This document shows, piece after piece, positions 21,077 to 32,217 of a DNA stretch of 64,000 nt; position 1 is the stretch's first letter; each line of letters begins with the position of its first letter. This DNA is from Lepeophtheirus salmonis (taxonomy: Eukaryota; Arthropoda; Copepoda; Siphonostomatoida; Caligidae). Under the pieces are notes generated by a model. It made no database searches and had not been told where the DNA came from. It saw only the letters and a program-made list of their open reading frames with translations. The stretch lies in the NCBI RefSeq assembly GCF_016086655.4, contig NC_052135.2:15404363-15468362 (forward strand). Reading direction: 5' to 3'. The position numbers were made by a program, and so were the translations under genes.

Positions 21077-21605
21077 CGTGGTTCCTTTGAAAAGTCCGTG
21101 CAAAGTCCAAGGGATGGCACTACTGGCGCGTATCGAGGTTATGTTTAGTTAGTAGTACCTCTGGGAAGAACACACACAAACTTTCAGCCAGATCGGTCTA
21201 TTTCTTTCTGTTAAGCATTCGTTTGAATCGAAGAATCGGCTGTAAAGATTATGGGGACTTTCTTTTGGATTTACGGGGAATAATAATCCTCATCGACTAT
21301 CTGGAAAAAGGTAAAACTATTACAGGGGCTTATTATTCATCGTTATTTGACCGTTTGAAGACCGAATTGCAAGAAAAGTACACACCTACAAAAAAGTCAT
21401 TTTCTATCACCTCAGCAGTTGTGGTCGCAAAATTAATGGAAATTGGGGCTCAACTTGAGATGCCCACATCAGTAGCAATCTCATTCACCTTCACTCTTAT
21501 GTCATCCATCATCATATCTTGGATTTTATCAATGGTTTCTGGAATAGTAACCTCAACAGGGCGTCCAGTACGTTCAGTATCACTTGTACCCCAATCGCCT
21601 TGTCT
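21077..21605 (-). mobile_element. Mariner (DD34D) chimera, second copy of the same rearranged structure
   Basis: A terminal repeat CGTGGTTCCTTTGAAAAGTC after TA (21075-21076) and mariner 5'UTR (TTTCAGCCAGATCGGTCTAT) run directly, at about 21235, into the catalytic middle read on the plus strand (GIIILIDYLEKGKTITGAYY, SLFDRLKTELQEKY, TSAVVVAKLMEIGAQ). At about 21460 the orientation flips: the remainder reads antisense as the N-terminal part (GRPVEVTIPETIDKI, MMMDDIRVKVNEIA). Seen from the minus strand this is N-terminal half forward, catalytic half inverted, 5'UTR and TIR: the same architecture and junction as at 8660-9403. Frames are mostly open but the chain is not a working transposase. Confidence 0.8.
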
Positions 21606-22943
21606 CTTCTTTATTATGAGTCTTTTTAGTGCGTCCTATTGACAAGTCCAATTTTTCCTGTATTTTATATGTTTAGGTTTCAGAGCAGGAGACGATTTTT
21701 AAGAGGTTTTTGAGATGGATTTTTACTACCCGATCTCTCTAGAAAATTTATAATTTACAATAGGTGACAGCTGTTGCTATATTCTGATATATTTTGGCGT
21801 TTCTCAGTTAAATCAGCTTCATACAATTGAGACAAATCAAAAAGTGTTGAACTATCAGTCTTCCCTATTACATAGATGTACCTACATACATATAACGTCT
21901 CTTACTTTCTTATTTAATACGGGTTTGGTAACATGTAACATGTATGTTACTTATACATACATACATAGATATTATGTGAGTATATCTTTGCATAACGTAA
22001 AGAGATATATGTATATATTTGTTTTAATAAATTCAATTCCACGTATATCGTTTGGGTGATCACATTGTACAAAATTAAATGTTTCACTTTGATGTAAATA
22101 AAAAAAGTAGGAGTAGATTTATTCAAAAGAAATATATCTGCAATGTAGAGGCATGTTCCCATTAATCAATCTTTCACAATTGGAAAGGATGGCTTAACCC
22201 ATTTATCATCAACCAGGGATCCGCTTTTTAATGGGGGAAAAAGCGTGCACATTTTTCTAAATAGGCGGCAAAACATGAATTGATACAAAAAATTATGTGA
22301 CGACAAGTAATACTATTCTGCTAAAATTGCATTAAAAAATGACCCTTAAGAATAATTTGTCAATAATGATTGTAAGTCAGAAAGAAGCTGTCATTTCCTT
22401 ATATCCTGAAGAAAATAAGCCTTCTAAAAAATTTCGGATATTATATGGACTTATAACCATAAGAGACATTTATAAAATCCTAAAACGTCCTGTAAAAGTC
22501 AATTAGAGTAACATCCTTCCTTTATGGAAATTGACTTCCTTTTCAGAACTACAAGTAATAAGCTTGATAACAGTGTATTACTACGGAAACATTATGTAAA
22601 CTACTCCCAACAACTCAATTTATATCTAGGAAGTTGGAACTGCTTTAGGGTAACGACAGGTTCCCAAAACGAGAGGAATTCCGAATGAGCCGCTAATTTC
22701 GGGGGTCCTTCGTAGTGTAAATTGGGGGAAAATGTAAGTAGTTTCAGTGGGTTTCATCCCCTTTTGGACTCGGCAGTTACTCAAAACAGACCCAACATTG
22801 GAGTGTAAATGAGGAGCTGTGAAGGGCCCTTGCTGGAAGTTTATATAGGACTGTTGATGGTGGGGGTATGTTTCAGGCGGGAAATGTCTGAATAGGATTT
22901 ATCAATACGCCATTTGGAAGATTCCCTTATTTTATATTCTACG
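21606..22943. other. Mixed sequence, no gene seen
   Basis: A pair of opposite-strand open frames at 21844-22162 is AT-rich and featureless. The 22630-22880 segment is GC-richer than average but has no convincing frame. Confidence 0.5.
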
Positions 22944-23115
22944 GTAGACGTTTTGTCTGGTTAAGGGTTTTGTCTATTTGACGTTTTGCCCATTCAATAT
23001 TTTGTCTGTGGACGTTTTGTCAACGCACCGTGTAAACGTTGCTGTAAAAAACGTGTGATCAAGTCACCTGTCGCTGGTGGTATTCTTATCGCTAAAACAA
23101 CAAAATTGTATGTGT
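22944..23115 (+). repeat. TTTTGTC minisatellite plus conserved core, copy 1
   Basis: Four to five imperfect units of about 16-17 bp (GACGTTTTGTC + spacer) run from 22944 to 23023 and end in ACGCA. They are followed by a core, GTGTAAACGTTGCTGTAAAA ... GATCAAGTCACCTGTCGCTG ... GGTGGTATT ... CAACAAAATT. The core recurs at 59008-59095, where the TTTTGTC units lie downstream instead of upstream. Confidence 0.7.
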
Positions 23116-24020
23116 AAGTAGACCACAATTGTTTTTTTCCCCCAGCAGGCGTAACTTTACAAACAAAAATAGACGCATCTTGATATACCGTTGACCCAGA
23201 ACGAAAACATACTAACTCGCAAAAAATAAATTTTATAACTTTTTGATTACAGATTTTGATTCTACAATTTGTTTTTAAACTCCATATTTTTCTATATTTT
23301 AGAAGTGAATATATGCTAACCGCAATGTGATATGAATCTATTCGGTACGAGACCATGAAATTTGTCTTTAAAAAACCTTATAAAATATTGTTAGTAAATT
23401 GTATCATCTCTTTGCCTAATAAAATAATTAGACATCCTGAAAATATAAACTTTATTAAGCACTCCAAACCAAATAGCACAATTTAGAAGTAAATTTAATA
23501 TACTTTGACGCCAAAAATGGTACAATCTGGTAATTACATTTTATAAATTTGATATTTTATTATGTATAAATAATTAAAAAAACTTAGACTTTAATGACCA
23601 GATTATGTCAATGATAATGGAAAAGTTTTAATATCCTAGTTTTAATATTGACGAAGTCATAGACACTCAAATATTGAAAGTTAAATATCTCAGTTCAAGC
23701 TTCTGTCTAGATAGAATGTTTTAGGCCAGGGTTATCGATACTTTAAAAGAAAAGCATATTTTATTACATATTATAGATTTTTAGTATTAAGAAAAAAGTA
23801 AAAAGGGTCATTAAAAAAAAATAAAACTTTTCATGTTAGAAACAATGTTACAAAAAAAATTCGTAACTTAAAGTAACAATACAAACAACCAAAAAACAAT
23901 AGTAAATAAAGTAAAATTATTAGCAAAAGAGTCTTTTGTTAACTGAAGAAATATTCAATTCCTTTAGGGACTTCGATATATAATTGCAATGTGAGAATGA
24001 TGTCGTAAGGTAAAAAACTA
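23116..24020. other. AT-rich spacer
   Basis: The 120-codon minus-strand open frame 22994-23356 overlaps the repeat above and is not supported as a gene. The rest is AT-rich without recognised features. Confidence 0.5.
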
Positions 24021-24921
24021 CAGGGAGCAGGGATCAAATTGTCGCCAAAATATTTTTCTACAAAAAACAACACAAAATATACATTTTTTAACTTTTTATT
24101 GAAAATCAAAACTATGACGAGCATATAGGTATAGAGTAGCCATTCATTCGATATAATCACCGTTGGCATCAATAACACCCTCAATACGGCCTCTGAACCA
24201 GTCGCAGGCTCTTCTGACCATCTCATTGTCCATGTTGCCGAATACCTCTTTGATGGAGTCCATCAGGCTGGCCTTGGTGCTATGGGGATGTCTGTTTGTG
24301 TGTCTCTCGACATAGCCCCAGACAAAATAGTCCAAAGGATTAAGGTCGGGAGAGTTAGGAGGCCACAAATCCTTGGTAACGACGTCATAACAGTTCTCGG
24401 TTAACCACTGCATGGAGATTTTGGACACATGGCAGGGTGCTGAGTTCTTATTGTTTTCTCATGGCAGCCCAGATCCCTCGCCATGGCCTTTATGGACCTG
24501 GTAGGGTCATCCTCAACCATCTTCTTCACCTTGTCGACAAAGTCGGTGTCCCTGACCTTCCTGTCGGCGCCCTCCTCCTTGGGTGCCCTCTTTATGGTGG
24601 CATCAACATCCCAGGTGTCCTTTAGCTTCTTACGGATACGCTGAACAGTCCGTAAATTCACTCCTAAGGTTGAAGCAATCTTTGAATTGGAGATTTCACC
24701 TCCATTATTAACCAATGCCATGACTACGCGGACCTCGAAAGCTCCACGTTCCACTTATAGCTCTTTATCTCCTCATATGATGACGGCATGATGCTAACTG
24801 AACTACGTATCGTCAGTTGACGAGAATAGCTTTCCTATTTGGTAACTGGTTTTTTATTTGATATTATCGTCTTCAAGTTATCAAGGTTTAAAGTAGGCGA
24901 CAATTTGATCCCCGCTCCCTG
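24021..24921 (-). mobile_element. Tc1-like (DD37D type) element, family C copy 1, internally deleted, complete ends
   Basis: TIRs of 26 bp with a single mismatch start CAGGGAGCAGGGATCAAATT at 24021; the right end is CAGGGAGCGGGGATCAAATT in reverse complement, ending at 24921. TA flanks both sides (24019-24020 and 24922-24923). The 901-bp length is about 400 bp shorter than a full element. The missing part is the middle of the transposase. A sister copy at 35789-36563 is very similar but deleted at a different place. Confidence 0.93.
24144..24754 (-). pseudogene. Tc1-like (DD37D type) transposase, family C, central deletion
   Basis: Antisense from the ATG at 24754 is an open frame with the first helix-turn-helix (NNGGEISNSKIASTLGVNLR, TVQRIRKKLKDTW) and the second DNA-binding region (DPTRSIKAMARDLGCHEKTI). 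After IRTQ the sequence jumps to the region following the second catalytic Asp, out of frame. The C-terminal part runs from about 24428 to 24144 (DLWPPNSPDLNPLDYFVWGY, VERHTNRHPHSTKASLMD, FRGRIEGVIDANGDYIE). The deletion removes the first catalytic Asp block and changes QQD to KN at the second site, while the third Asp (NPLD) remains. The element cannot make a functional transposase but keeps both DNA-binding modules. Confidence 0.85.
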
Positions 24922-25569
24922 TACTTCTTAGTTCCTTTTGTAAATGTTATTCGTTTACTTTTGGTAATGATGGCGTTAACCTAGCTTTCCTCTTTTCCAC
25001 AATAGTGTCCTCAAAATTAATATATATGTATCAGTTGTTTCTCGAGCAAGTCATGCGGGATACAATTATATGTATCTTTTAAAAATCCACAGAAGAGATG
25101 GTTGATAGTCTCACTGGCTTCATTGCAAAACAGGCAAGTTCCCTTCTGGTCGTTGAATAATTTAGCGTTTACCTATATTGTTCATAAAAGTAAGCTATAT
25201 TAGAAACCACATATCACTAAATATCAAATATTTATTCTCCATCACTTTGGTGCTGTTATATGTTCCTTTAGTAGGTAGAACATCATTGAATTTATATATG
25301 AAAAAAAATAAATATTGTATAAGTTATTATATCAAAATATTGCCCAACATTTTTAATTATATATTATTAAAAGCCGCTCTTTTCATACATCCAGGACCTG
25401 TTTTAATATACTATATGGAATACATGCGACAACAGAGCCCTCGATGAGTCCAATTAGAAGTTGTTTATGATAGGAAATTACAAAATTACATGTCAAACTA
25501 TCATAAACTGTGATTTTTGTATACTTTAATTCTATTTGCTAATAGAGCGGACTTAGAATTTACAATGAA
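24922..25569. other. AT-rich spacer
   Basis: The 89-codon plus-strand frame 25178-25447 is hydrophobic and AT-driven, with no recognised motif. Confidence 0.5.
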
Positions 25570-25725
25570 TACTACTATATACAAATAATAAAGCCTGATA
25601 TTTATATTAAATCAAAGTAATACGTACTAAAAATTCCTATGAAATGGCTAAATTTGTACCTCATATTTTTTATTTCCTTTCTAATAGTTAATTTTTATCT
25701 ACAATACGGAAATAAGAGTGTAAGA
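25570..25725 (+). repeat. Interspersed repeat S, copy 1
   Basis: Shares with 46170-46370 the words GAATACTACT, TAAATCAAAGTAATA, TAAAAAT, TAGATTTGTA-like sequence and TAGTTAATTTTTATCTACAA, in the same order. It is diverged and non-coding. Confidence 0.5.
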
Positions 25726-26619
25726 TATATAATTGTAGTAACATATTGGTAATACATTTTAGGGTCACATATAAAATAAAACTAGCTAATTTAGGGATAA
25801 ATTTTGGTAGACAGTAAGGTTTAAGACCTTTTATTTGCTGGTCAGATTTTGACAACCAATAGTTCACTGTTTTCCTTAGTATGAATGACAAAATGGTTTT
25901 CATTGTTATACAATTTAGTTGTATACACATCAGCATTACTGACGTCACGCTAAATTGATTTATAATGGAATTAATAAAGCTCCCAACATCAAATCTGTAA
26001 ATATATTTTTTAGGGCAAATATTTCTAGATTCAAACAAAAAAATATAGTAACTTTGCACATCATTTTTCATCTTACTTTTTTAAAGAATTATTCTACACT
26101 CAAAGGATATAAGTTCGCAATTTGTTTGATAAATGCCTCTCCTTAGATATATATCAAATTTTCTCCCTGTCCTATTTATTTTATACATTTCCTTTTTTGG
26201 ATAAGACTAGGATTTGATGATTTATATCCTCCATGACACAGATCAAACGCAATTTGAAGGTTCATTTATCGCATTAGAAAGGATTAAAATGCACGTCATA
26301 TGAACATATATTTCTCTTTAATGTTGTTTTAAACTGCTTAAAACAAAATTACATTTTTAACAGGAAAAAATAGAGCATAAAAAAGTATATAAACAAGGAA
26401 CCTAAAACCCATTTCCAATGTTTTGAATTTCCTTTATTGTAAAACCATTTAAATTATATTTTTGTGTTAGCACATAAATGGGAAAATTGTTTTCCAATTA
26501 CTGTTTTGAAATATAGATTGCATGTTTTGTACAAATAAGAAAAGAATACGTCAATACAAAAACAATTTTAAACAAAAATGTGAGACAGACCTGTTTACAT
26601 AACTTTTTATTTGATAAAT
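25726..26619. other. AT-rich sequence, no gene seen
   Basis: The 127-codon minus-strand frame 25688-26071 has low-complexity composition and no recognised domain. Confidence 0.5.
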
Positions 26620-26835
26620 ACAAATGAAAAACCATTTATTTATTGAAATATATTTCAAATATTAATTTTTTTGGAAAAAAGTTTCAATAATACTTAGCTA
26701 TTCACAAAAATTTATTTTGTTGCTGTGCAGCATAATTTGCACGAATGAACTTTAAAAAAAAATGAAAATAAATCCTAAAATTAGCAAAAAATCCTAAATA
26801 CCGCCCCTCTAACACCCCTCTCCGGACACCCCCTG
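26620..26835 (+). repeat. AT-rich array family, copy 3
   Basis: Units with TTTTTTGGAAAAAAGTTTC and AGCTATTCACAAAAA are followed by TTAGCAAAAAATCCTAAAT and a C-rich terminus ending GGACACCCCCTG at about 26822-26834. The terminus parallels GGACACCCCTG at 44455-44466 and GGACGCCCCTG at 37669-37679. Confidence 0.65.
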
Positions 26836-27329
26836 TACCTATTTATTTTTTACAACTCTACAGATCTATAAACATAGTTTTTTGCAGGTTGAACACTAAA
26901 ATATTTATTATAACATTACGTACACCGTTACTCTCAGTTTGTTACAGCTCTAGGCATTACTTAACTCTTCTACATAAGTATATAATATTATTTACATATG
27001 TTTAAGATAAGAACCCTTTTGAGACAAGATGTTTTTTCCTAGGTTAAGGAAGACATATGTTTCATTTTTTATAAAACATGCAAATTTCTAATACATATTT
27101 TCTCAAACTTTTATTTTCTTATGCAAATGTTATTTTTACATATATAAAAAGTAATTTATTCAAATCCCTAATCTAGTTTCTATATATTGTGCCTATAACA
27201 TAATTAATGCCCTTTCTTGACCTCCGTTTAAGGTACGTATTTCATTTGGAAACTACTATTACGTAGAGCAATATTTTTTATCGCTTCAAGAAGAATGTGT
27301 TCAAGATTCAAAGTTGTATGAGGGATATA
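26836..27329. other. AT-rich spacer
   Basis: Nothing recognised. Confidence 0.5.
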
Positions 27330-27440
27330 CGAGGTGTATTCAAAAAGTTAAATTACTTTTCAAATTTTGTGGGCAAGGTGCATTTGGTATGCTCGAGTTT
27401 TTTTTGATTTTTTTATGCTTGTACATTCGTCACAAACATA
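27330..27440 (+). repeat. Solo mariner 5' end (terminal repeat and short UTR)
   Basis: After TA (27328-27329) the sequence CGAGGTGTATTCAAAAAGTT resembles mariner terminal repeats such as CGAGGGTTGCTTTAAAAGTC at 47792 (reverse). No transposase follows within the next 300 bases. It is probably a truncated mariner relic. Confidence 0.45.
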
Positions 27441-27769
27441 TATTTACTGTTTCAGCTATACCATATGTTTGAAAGTTAAAACTGTTCAGTAAAAAAGATT
27501 AGAAGTGGTACAATAGCATAAGTTGTAACATCGTTTGTACATATTTTTGATTCCTGATTCCTGGAGAGTCTTCACTGATTTTTTTAACCTATGATGATCA
27601 ACTAGTTCAAGATTTATTCTTAATGTCCAGAAAAATGGTTTCATATTGTTTTATTATCATCTTTTTGCAATTTTTTCGATCATAATAATTACACTTTCCA
27701 GCAAAATCCCAGTTTTTTAAGCACTAGAACAACAGATATTCAAATTAATAGAGTTTGCTCCTCTGATTA

Positions 27770-27989
27770 CAAATATGGTCTTATTTGTTCTCTGTTATCC
27801 TCATGGCTTTCAAAAGGAAACATGTTGACTCGTTGCAATCCTGTAATGAGTGAGGGATTCCAAAAAGGCGGACATTCAAAGGAGTCCTCGGAGGAAATCC
27901 TACAAAATAAAATCCTACTGGCCAGGGGTATTTCAACAGGGAGTTCGTTGCCAGGGATTCATTCCATCACATGCATTCTCCTCCATTGA
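27770..27989 (+). CDS. Possible exon or chance open segment, unrecognised
   Basis: A frame open for about 73 codons (…YGLICSLLSSWLSKG…GFQKGGHSKESSEEILQNKI…GISTGSSLPGIHSITCILL) lies in a segment noticeably GC-richer than its flanks. A second frame of the same segment (27850-28086) is also open, so the openness may come from base composition. No domain was recognised. There is no clear acceptor, only weak AG dinucleotides upstream. It could equally be a degraded element. Confidence is low. Confidence 0.15.
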
Positions 27990-28507
27990 TAAACACCGAC
28001 CCCAAATTTGGGATCCTACTCTCAAAAGGGCCTTATCTCAAATTGACAACAATAAAAATCATTTTTGGCGAGGCTCTTTTTTGTAAATTAAAGTTCAAAC
28101 TTTCTGCTTTCAAATAAAATACTTGTAAACTTTTTAAATATTTTAAATTTAATTTTAAAGCTATGAGCCTATAAATAAAAAGCACTTGTTTTTAACTGTA
28201 AACAAAGATAACTTGAGTTATAAGCATAGAAATATATATTTACATAATATATCCTAATCTTCAACACCGAGAACTTAAAAAAGCTTTGAATCTTAAAAAT
28301 AAAATAAAAACTTTATGTCCTTTTTCTTGAAGCCATGAGGCAACAAAGAAAAATAAAGTCATACATGGAATCAGAGGATCAAACTCTAATAAGTTGAGTG
28401 TATGCTATTCTTTTACCCTTTTTGCTGTTGAACATTGTCATTAATCTTCATCAATACCTTGTATAGTTGTAATCTCAAAGTCAATCAACTTTATAAAACA
28501 AAATGGA
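27990..28507. other. AT-rich spacer
   Basis: Nothing recognised before the SINE. Confidence 0.5.
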
Positions 28508-28735
28508 GGGACGCAGCTCACTGGATAACGCACACAGAATAAATTATTCTCATGAACTCAATGTGCATAGGTTCGATTCATGGTTGTTCCAAGAGACGAA
28601 AATGTACATTATGTATATGGACTTCAAAAACCATTCTTATATGAGATAGAGTAATTTTAATACTATCCTAATGTTTACTTATATTTGATCAGTGTAACTC
28701 CATGTAACAAATTAAAGGAATATTAAAGAATATGT
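28508..28735 (+). repeat. tRNA-derived SINE, copy 2 (clearer promoter boxes)
   Basis: The head GACGCAGCTCACTGGATAAC (A-box-like) begins at about 28511, and GGTTCGATTCATGG (close to the B-box consensus GGTTCGANTCC) is at about 28570-28583, the spacing expected for an internal RNA polymerase III promoter. The body then matches 12460-12575: TGTATATGGACTT, AGTAATTTTAATACTA, AATGTTTACTTATATTTGAT, CAGTGTAACTCCATGTAACA. It ends in AAAGGAATATTAAAGAA. Confidence 0.75.
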
Positions 28736-29989
28736 ATAAAGGTTCATCTGAAAAAATGAGCTGGAACCCACTCCTTCGATCTCATATTCAACAAAAACTT
28801 TTTTTATACCAACTTTTCCCGTAACCCGATTTCAGAATTCGAAAAAATTAAGCAAACTCCCTCTAAATGAATTACCTTAATATAGGATCTACATTCAAAC
28901 TTTTCTGTCATCACATAGGTATTGTAGAAATGAAAAAAAAAACATCCCTTAATCCGAACAATTCTTTCTCATTTCCTTTTCTATTGAAAATCCACTTTTT
29001 TTTTATTAGCACATCCCTACAAGCAATTCATTGTAAATTTTTCACTTTTTATCATATCATTATAGATAATGATGTCATATGAGGTATCTAACAGCAGCTA
29101 TTTTTCACTTTTTCCTACATCATGTAGGTTTTACAATCTACATAATGATTTTTGTTTCTTTTACTTTCATCTATGTATAATAACATAATGTATTCAATTT
29201 ACCAGGAGCATGTTTTGCACTTATCATTTTCCTCTTGACGTAAATAATTTTTCCTTCCCTCTACATTAGGGTAGCTATTATTGTGTACTAAAAATCAATT
29301 TTTTATTGTCATTCTCTCACCCTTTCAATTAGTTATAAAAATATATTCCTGGCCTACCAATTGTAACATTTGAGTGACATTCATAGGTGGTCGCTCTTTA
29401 ACTTTTGAATAAAATCGTGAATTTCTCACTGACATTTTTATTTTTAAACAAAAATATAGTATAATTTAATAAATATTAAATTATATATTTGACGTGAAAA
29501 ATGATAGAATATAGAGCCTACAAAAAACGACTAAACAAGGAAAGTTATTGTTATAGGCATTAAATTTATTCATGCTTACATCAAATTTGACCAACTTTGT
29601 TACGACATCAATTGGTGTTGTAACTTATATCGTTTGAAAAAATTAGAGGTATCGCTTTTTCCTCACTAATTTTTAAATATAGGGTACATCAGTCAAAAGA
29701 AAGATGCACCATTAAGTAATGGTTTTGGAAAAAAATATTACGCATTTTTCGTCCTTTTTTTAAATTAAGTATATCTTTTCCATTATTGGACACATACCTC
29801 CAAGTGCTGTAAAGGTGTGAGTGTATACTGCAAATGATTTTTTGACAGTATTGCGCTTGACCGGTTCTTTTATGAATTCTTGAGTGATTTCGTTCTAATG
29901 TAGTGTAGGTGAAACTGTGGATAAAAACATAGAAAATATTGAGATAGACCGTCATGTTAGCAGTCGTATCATCCCCAGGAGGTGAACAT
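28736..29989. other. AT-rich sequence, no gene seen
   Basis: Open frames at 28867-29082 (plus) and 29689-29955 (minus) have no recognised motif. Confidence 0.5.
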
Positions 29990-30400
29990 CAATCATAATA
30001 CCATTTTGAACCATTTGCAGAAAGCTGGATATACAAAAATAAACTCGATTAGTAGAAAAATCATGTTTCATCTAGACAACGCCAGGCCGCACACATCTTT
30101 GATGACGTACCAGAAACTCTGGGAGCACGGATGGGAAGTTCTTATGTATCCACCTTAGTGTCCAGACGGCACCAAGTGACTAACACATGTTCTTGTCTAT
30201 GGCTAACGCGCTTAGAGGTACAAATTTAGCCTCCATAGAGGCCTGTGAAAAATGATTGTCGCAGTTTTTTGTTAATGGGGACAAGGGTTTTTTTCGAAAA
30301 AGGCATTATGAAGTTGGATTCTCGTTGCTAAAAAGTTATCTAACATAACACGTTATACTGGGCTTAAATCGGATGATTGTAACAATTCTGATATAAGCAT
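29990..30400 (+). pseudogene. Mariner (DD34D) transposase C-terminal remnant
   Basis: Forward reading gives VMFHLDNARPHTSLMTYQKL, WEHGWEVLMYPP and then a stop where the mariner PPYSPDLAPSD motif is expected (CPDGTK with stops). Downstream pieces are recognisable in other frames as NFL/LASIEACEK and FFVNGDKGFF...GIMKL. The catalytic Asp of HxDN is present; the third Asp, 34 residues later, is lost. The 5' half and TIRs are absent. It is from a different mariner lineage than the chimeras at 8.7 and 21 kb (its HLDNARPHTS block). Confidence 0.75.
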
Positions 30401-31301
30401 TGAAATGAAGTAAAAAATATGAAATAAATTTTTTCTCAACCTAATATTAACTAAAATCTAAAATATTTTACATATTAAGTTTTATTATGAAGGGAACAAA
30501 ATGGAAAGATGAGACAAGTAATGGATAACGTTTCTCCACTTTTTTTATTGCTAGGAATATGCTACGTCAAAATTTCAAAATTCATTCAAAATTTAATGTA
30601 ATTTTTTGGCGCATTTTTGATGATAAATATTTATCTGTAAAATAGCTATATTATAAAAAAAATCAAATCTTAAGTTCAAATTTTTCATATGTTATAGGTT
30701 AAATACATATTGTTATTTAAGTGCAAAATCAAAACCCAAAGAGAGAATATATATGCACGATAATAGTTTGCCACCTTAAATGTTTTGTTGTTCAATCATT
30801 TTTTTTTGTATCTGAAATTGTTAGATCAAATGGTAATTTTCAATAAATATAAAAATTACAGTTTCCTTCAATTGAAAGATTGTGGAATGAATAATATGTT
30901 AGTATTATTATTATTATGTCAATACTGATTTGTTACCGTATAAATGTAAAGATTTGTATATATGCAGTTGTCCATTTATTTATCTCTGTTAACATGCATG
31001 GCATATGATTATATTATGAGTAAGATCAATTATTCTCCCGATATATTTTTATATTATCACAATCCAACATAATGTTCTAACAGTTGAGAAGAATTGGCTG
31101 ACTAACAACGGATGCCAGAAAGAAAGGTGGAGAGATACAATAAATGTCACATCGTGTTCATAATAATAAGTCAAAAACTTGCTTTTTTCTTCACATTTGC
31201 ACCTTCTAAAAATAATTAATTTATTCAGGCGAGTGTTTGAAATTGTTTATAATTAACGAAATTACAAAAAAAAAAAAAAAATTGAAACATTCAGCAGTCT
31301 A
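30401..31301. other. AT-rich spacer
   Basis: Homopolymer A and T runs and a (TTA)n stretch occur near 30902. No gene was seen. Confidence 0.5.
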
Positions 31302-32217
31302 AAGAGTGGCGCACGAAATTTTTTTTTTTGATATCGCTATAAAAATAAGACGTATGGATATTTTTCAATAATTTTTCTTTTTATTTAAATGCCTTAACAT
31401 TTCGGTTAATAATGAAACACCATATTATTCATTTGGCCGCCGTCGCTGGCCTTTCAGTAGCCCATTCTGTCGGCCCAATTTTTCAATACATTTTCGATTG
31501 TGTGAGCTTCAATAGCTTCAATGACGACTCCAATTTCATGTTTCAAATCGTCAATCGTCTCTGGATGGTTGGTGTAACATTTATCCTGGACAGTTCCCCA
31601 CAAAAATAATCCAACGTAGTCAAATCACAGCTACGAGGTGGCCAGTTGACATTACCGTTTCGGCTTATGATGCAATTGTCGAAGACAGTGCACAAAAGAT
31701 CCACTGTAACGTTGGCTGTGTGGCACGTAGCGCCATCTTGTTGGAACCAAATGTCGTCGATGTCTTCCTTTTCCATTTGGGGAAACAAAAAAACTTCCAA
31801 CATGGCCCGATAGCGTTCACCATTGACCGTAACAGCATGCTCCTTGCTCGGTTTCTCGTTTTTTTCTCTTTCGGGAACAGCAGCAATGTTTTCGATTGAG
31901 CGCACTGGACGAACACGGGAGCGCGTTGTTTTATCTATTAACGAACCAATTTCGCGCACACACTTCACAAATTTATCCACAAACTGCCTGGAAGGCGCTT
32001 TATTTCGACCGATATAATTTTCTTGCAGTTTCGTTTGAAGACTCTCCATTTTGGAAGTAAGTTTTCAGTATTTCCCAATTTTCTTCGAGCGTAAACTTAA
32101 CCATTTCGTAAACCGGAGGCCTTTTACAAAATATTAGACACAATGAGAATGTTACTACAGCTGTCAGACGTAAAAAAAGTGGCAGTTCAAAATGCAACCG
32201 ATAGATGGGTCACCCTG
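31302..32217 (-). mobile_element. rosa-like (DD41D) Tc1/mariner element, internally deleted
   Basis: The right end is CAGGGTGACCCATCTATCGG in reverse complement, ending at 32217 and followed by TA. The left end AAGAGTGGCGCACGAAAT begins at 31302 after TA and matches the right end only loosely, so that boundary is less sure. The transposase is antisense. The 916-bp length is well short of a full element, consistent with the loss of the first catalytic block. Confidence 0.7.
31404..32104 (-). pseudogene. rosa-like (DD41D) transposase, frameshifted with internal deletion
   Basis: From the ATG at 32104 the antisense frame starts MVKFTLEENWEILKTYFQNG (helix-turn-helix, DUF4817-like). It shifts frame near 32045 and continues as a 168-codon frame to 31543: ESLQTKLQENYIGRNKAPSR, EKPSKEHAVTVNGERYRAML, DDIWFQQDGATCHTANVTVD and NWPPRSCDLTTLDYF. 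The block normally carrying the first catalytic Asp is deleted between the RPVRSIENI region and EKPSK. Between the Asp of QQD and the Asp of TTLD I count 41 residues, the spacing of the DD41D (rosa) group. The tail continues in another frame to 31404 (NHPETIDDLKHEI, IEAIEAHTIENVLKNW). Confidence 0.8.

Noticed and set aside
22200..22880. Gene in the GC-richer stretch
   Set aside because: All frames contain frequent stops and no domain could be recognised.
22994..23356. 120-codon minus-strand frame
   Set aside because: It overlaps the TTTTGTC-unit repeat and has no domain.
25688..26071. 127-codon minus-strand frame
   Set aside because: AT-driven composition, no motif, and an opposite-strand frame overlaps it.
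28508..28590. A genuine tRNA gene
   Set aside because: A- and B-box-like words are present, but I cannot fold a full cloverleaf, and the segment continues into a body shared with 12385-12590, so it is a SINE head.
31823..32017. Plus-strand frame of 64 codons
   Set aside because: Shadow of the rosa-like transposase on the minus strand.
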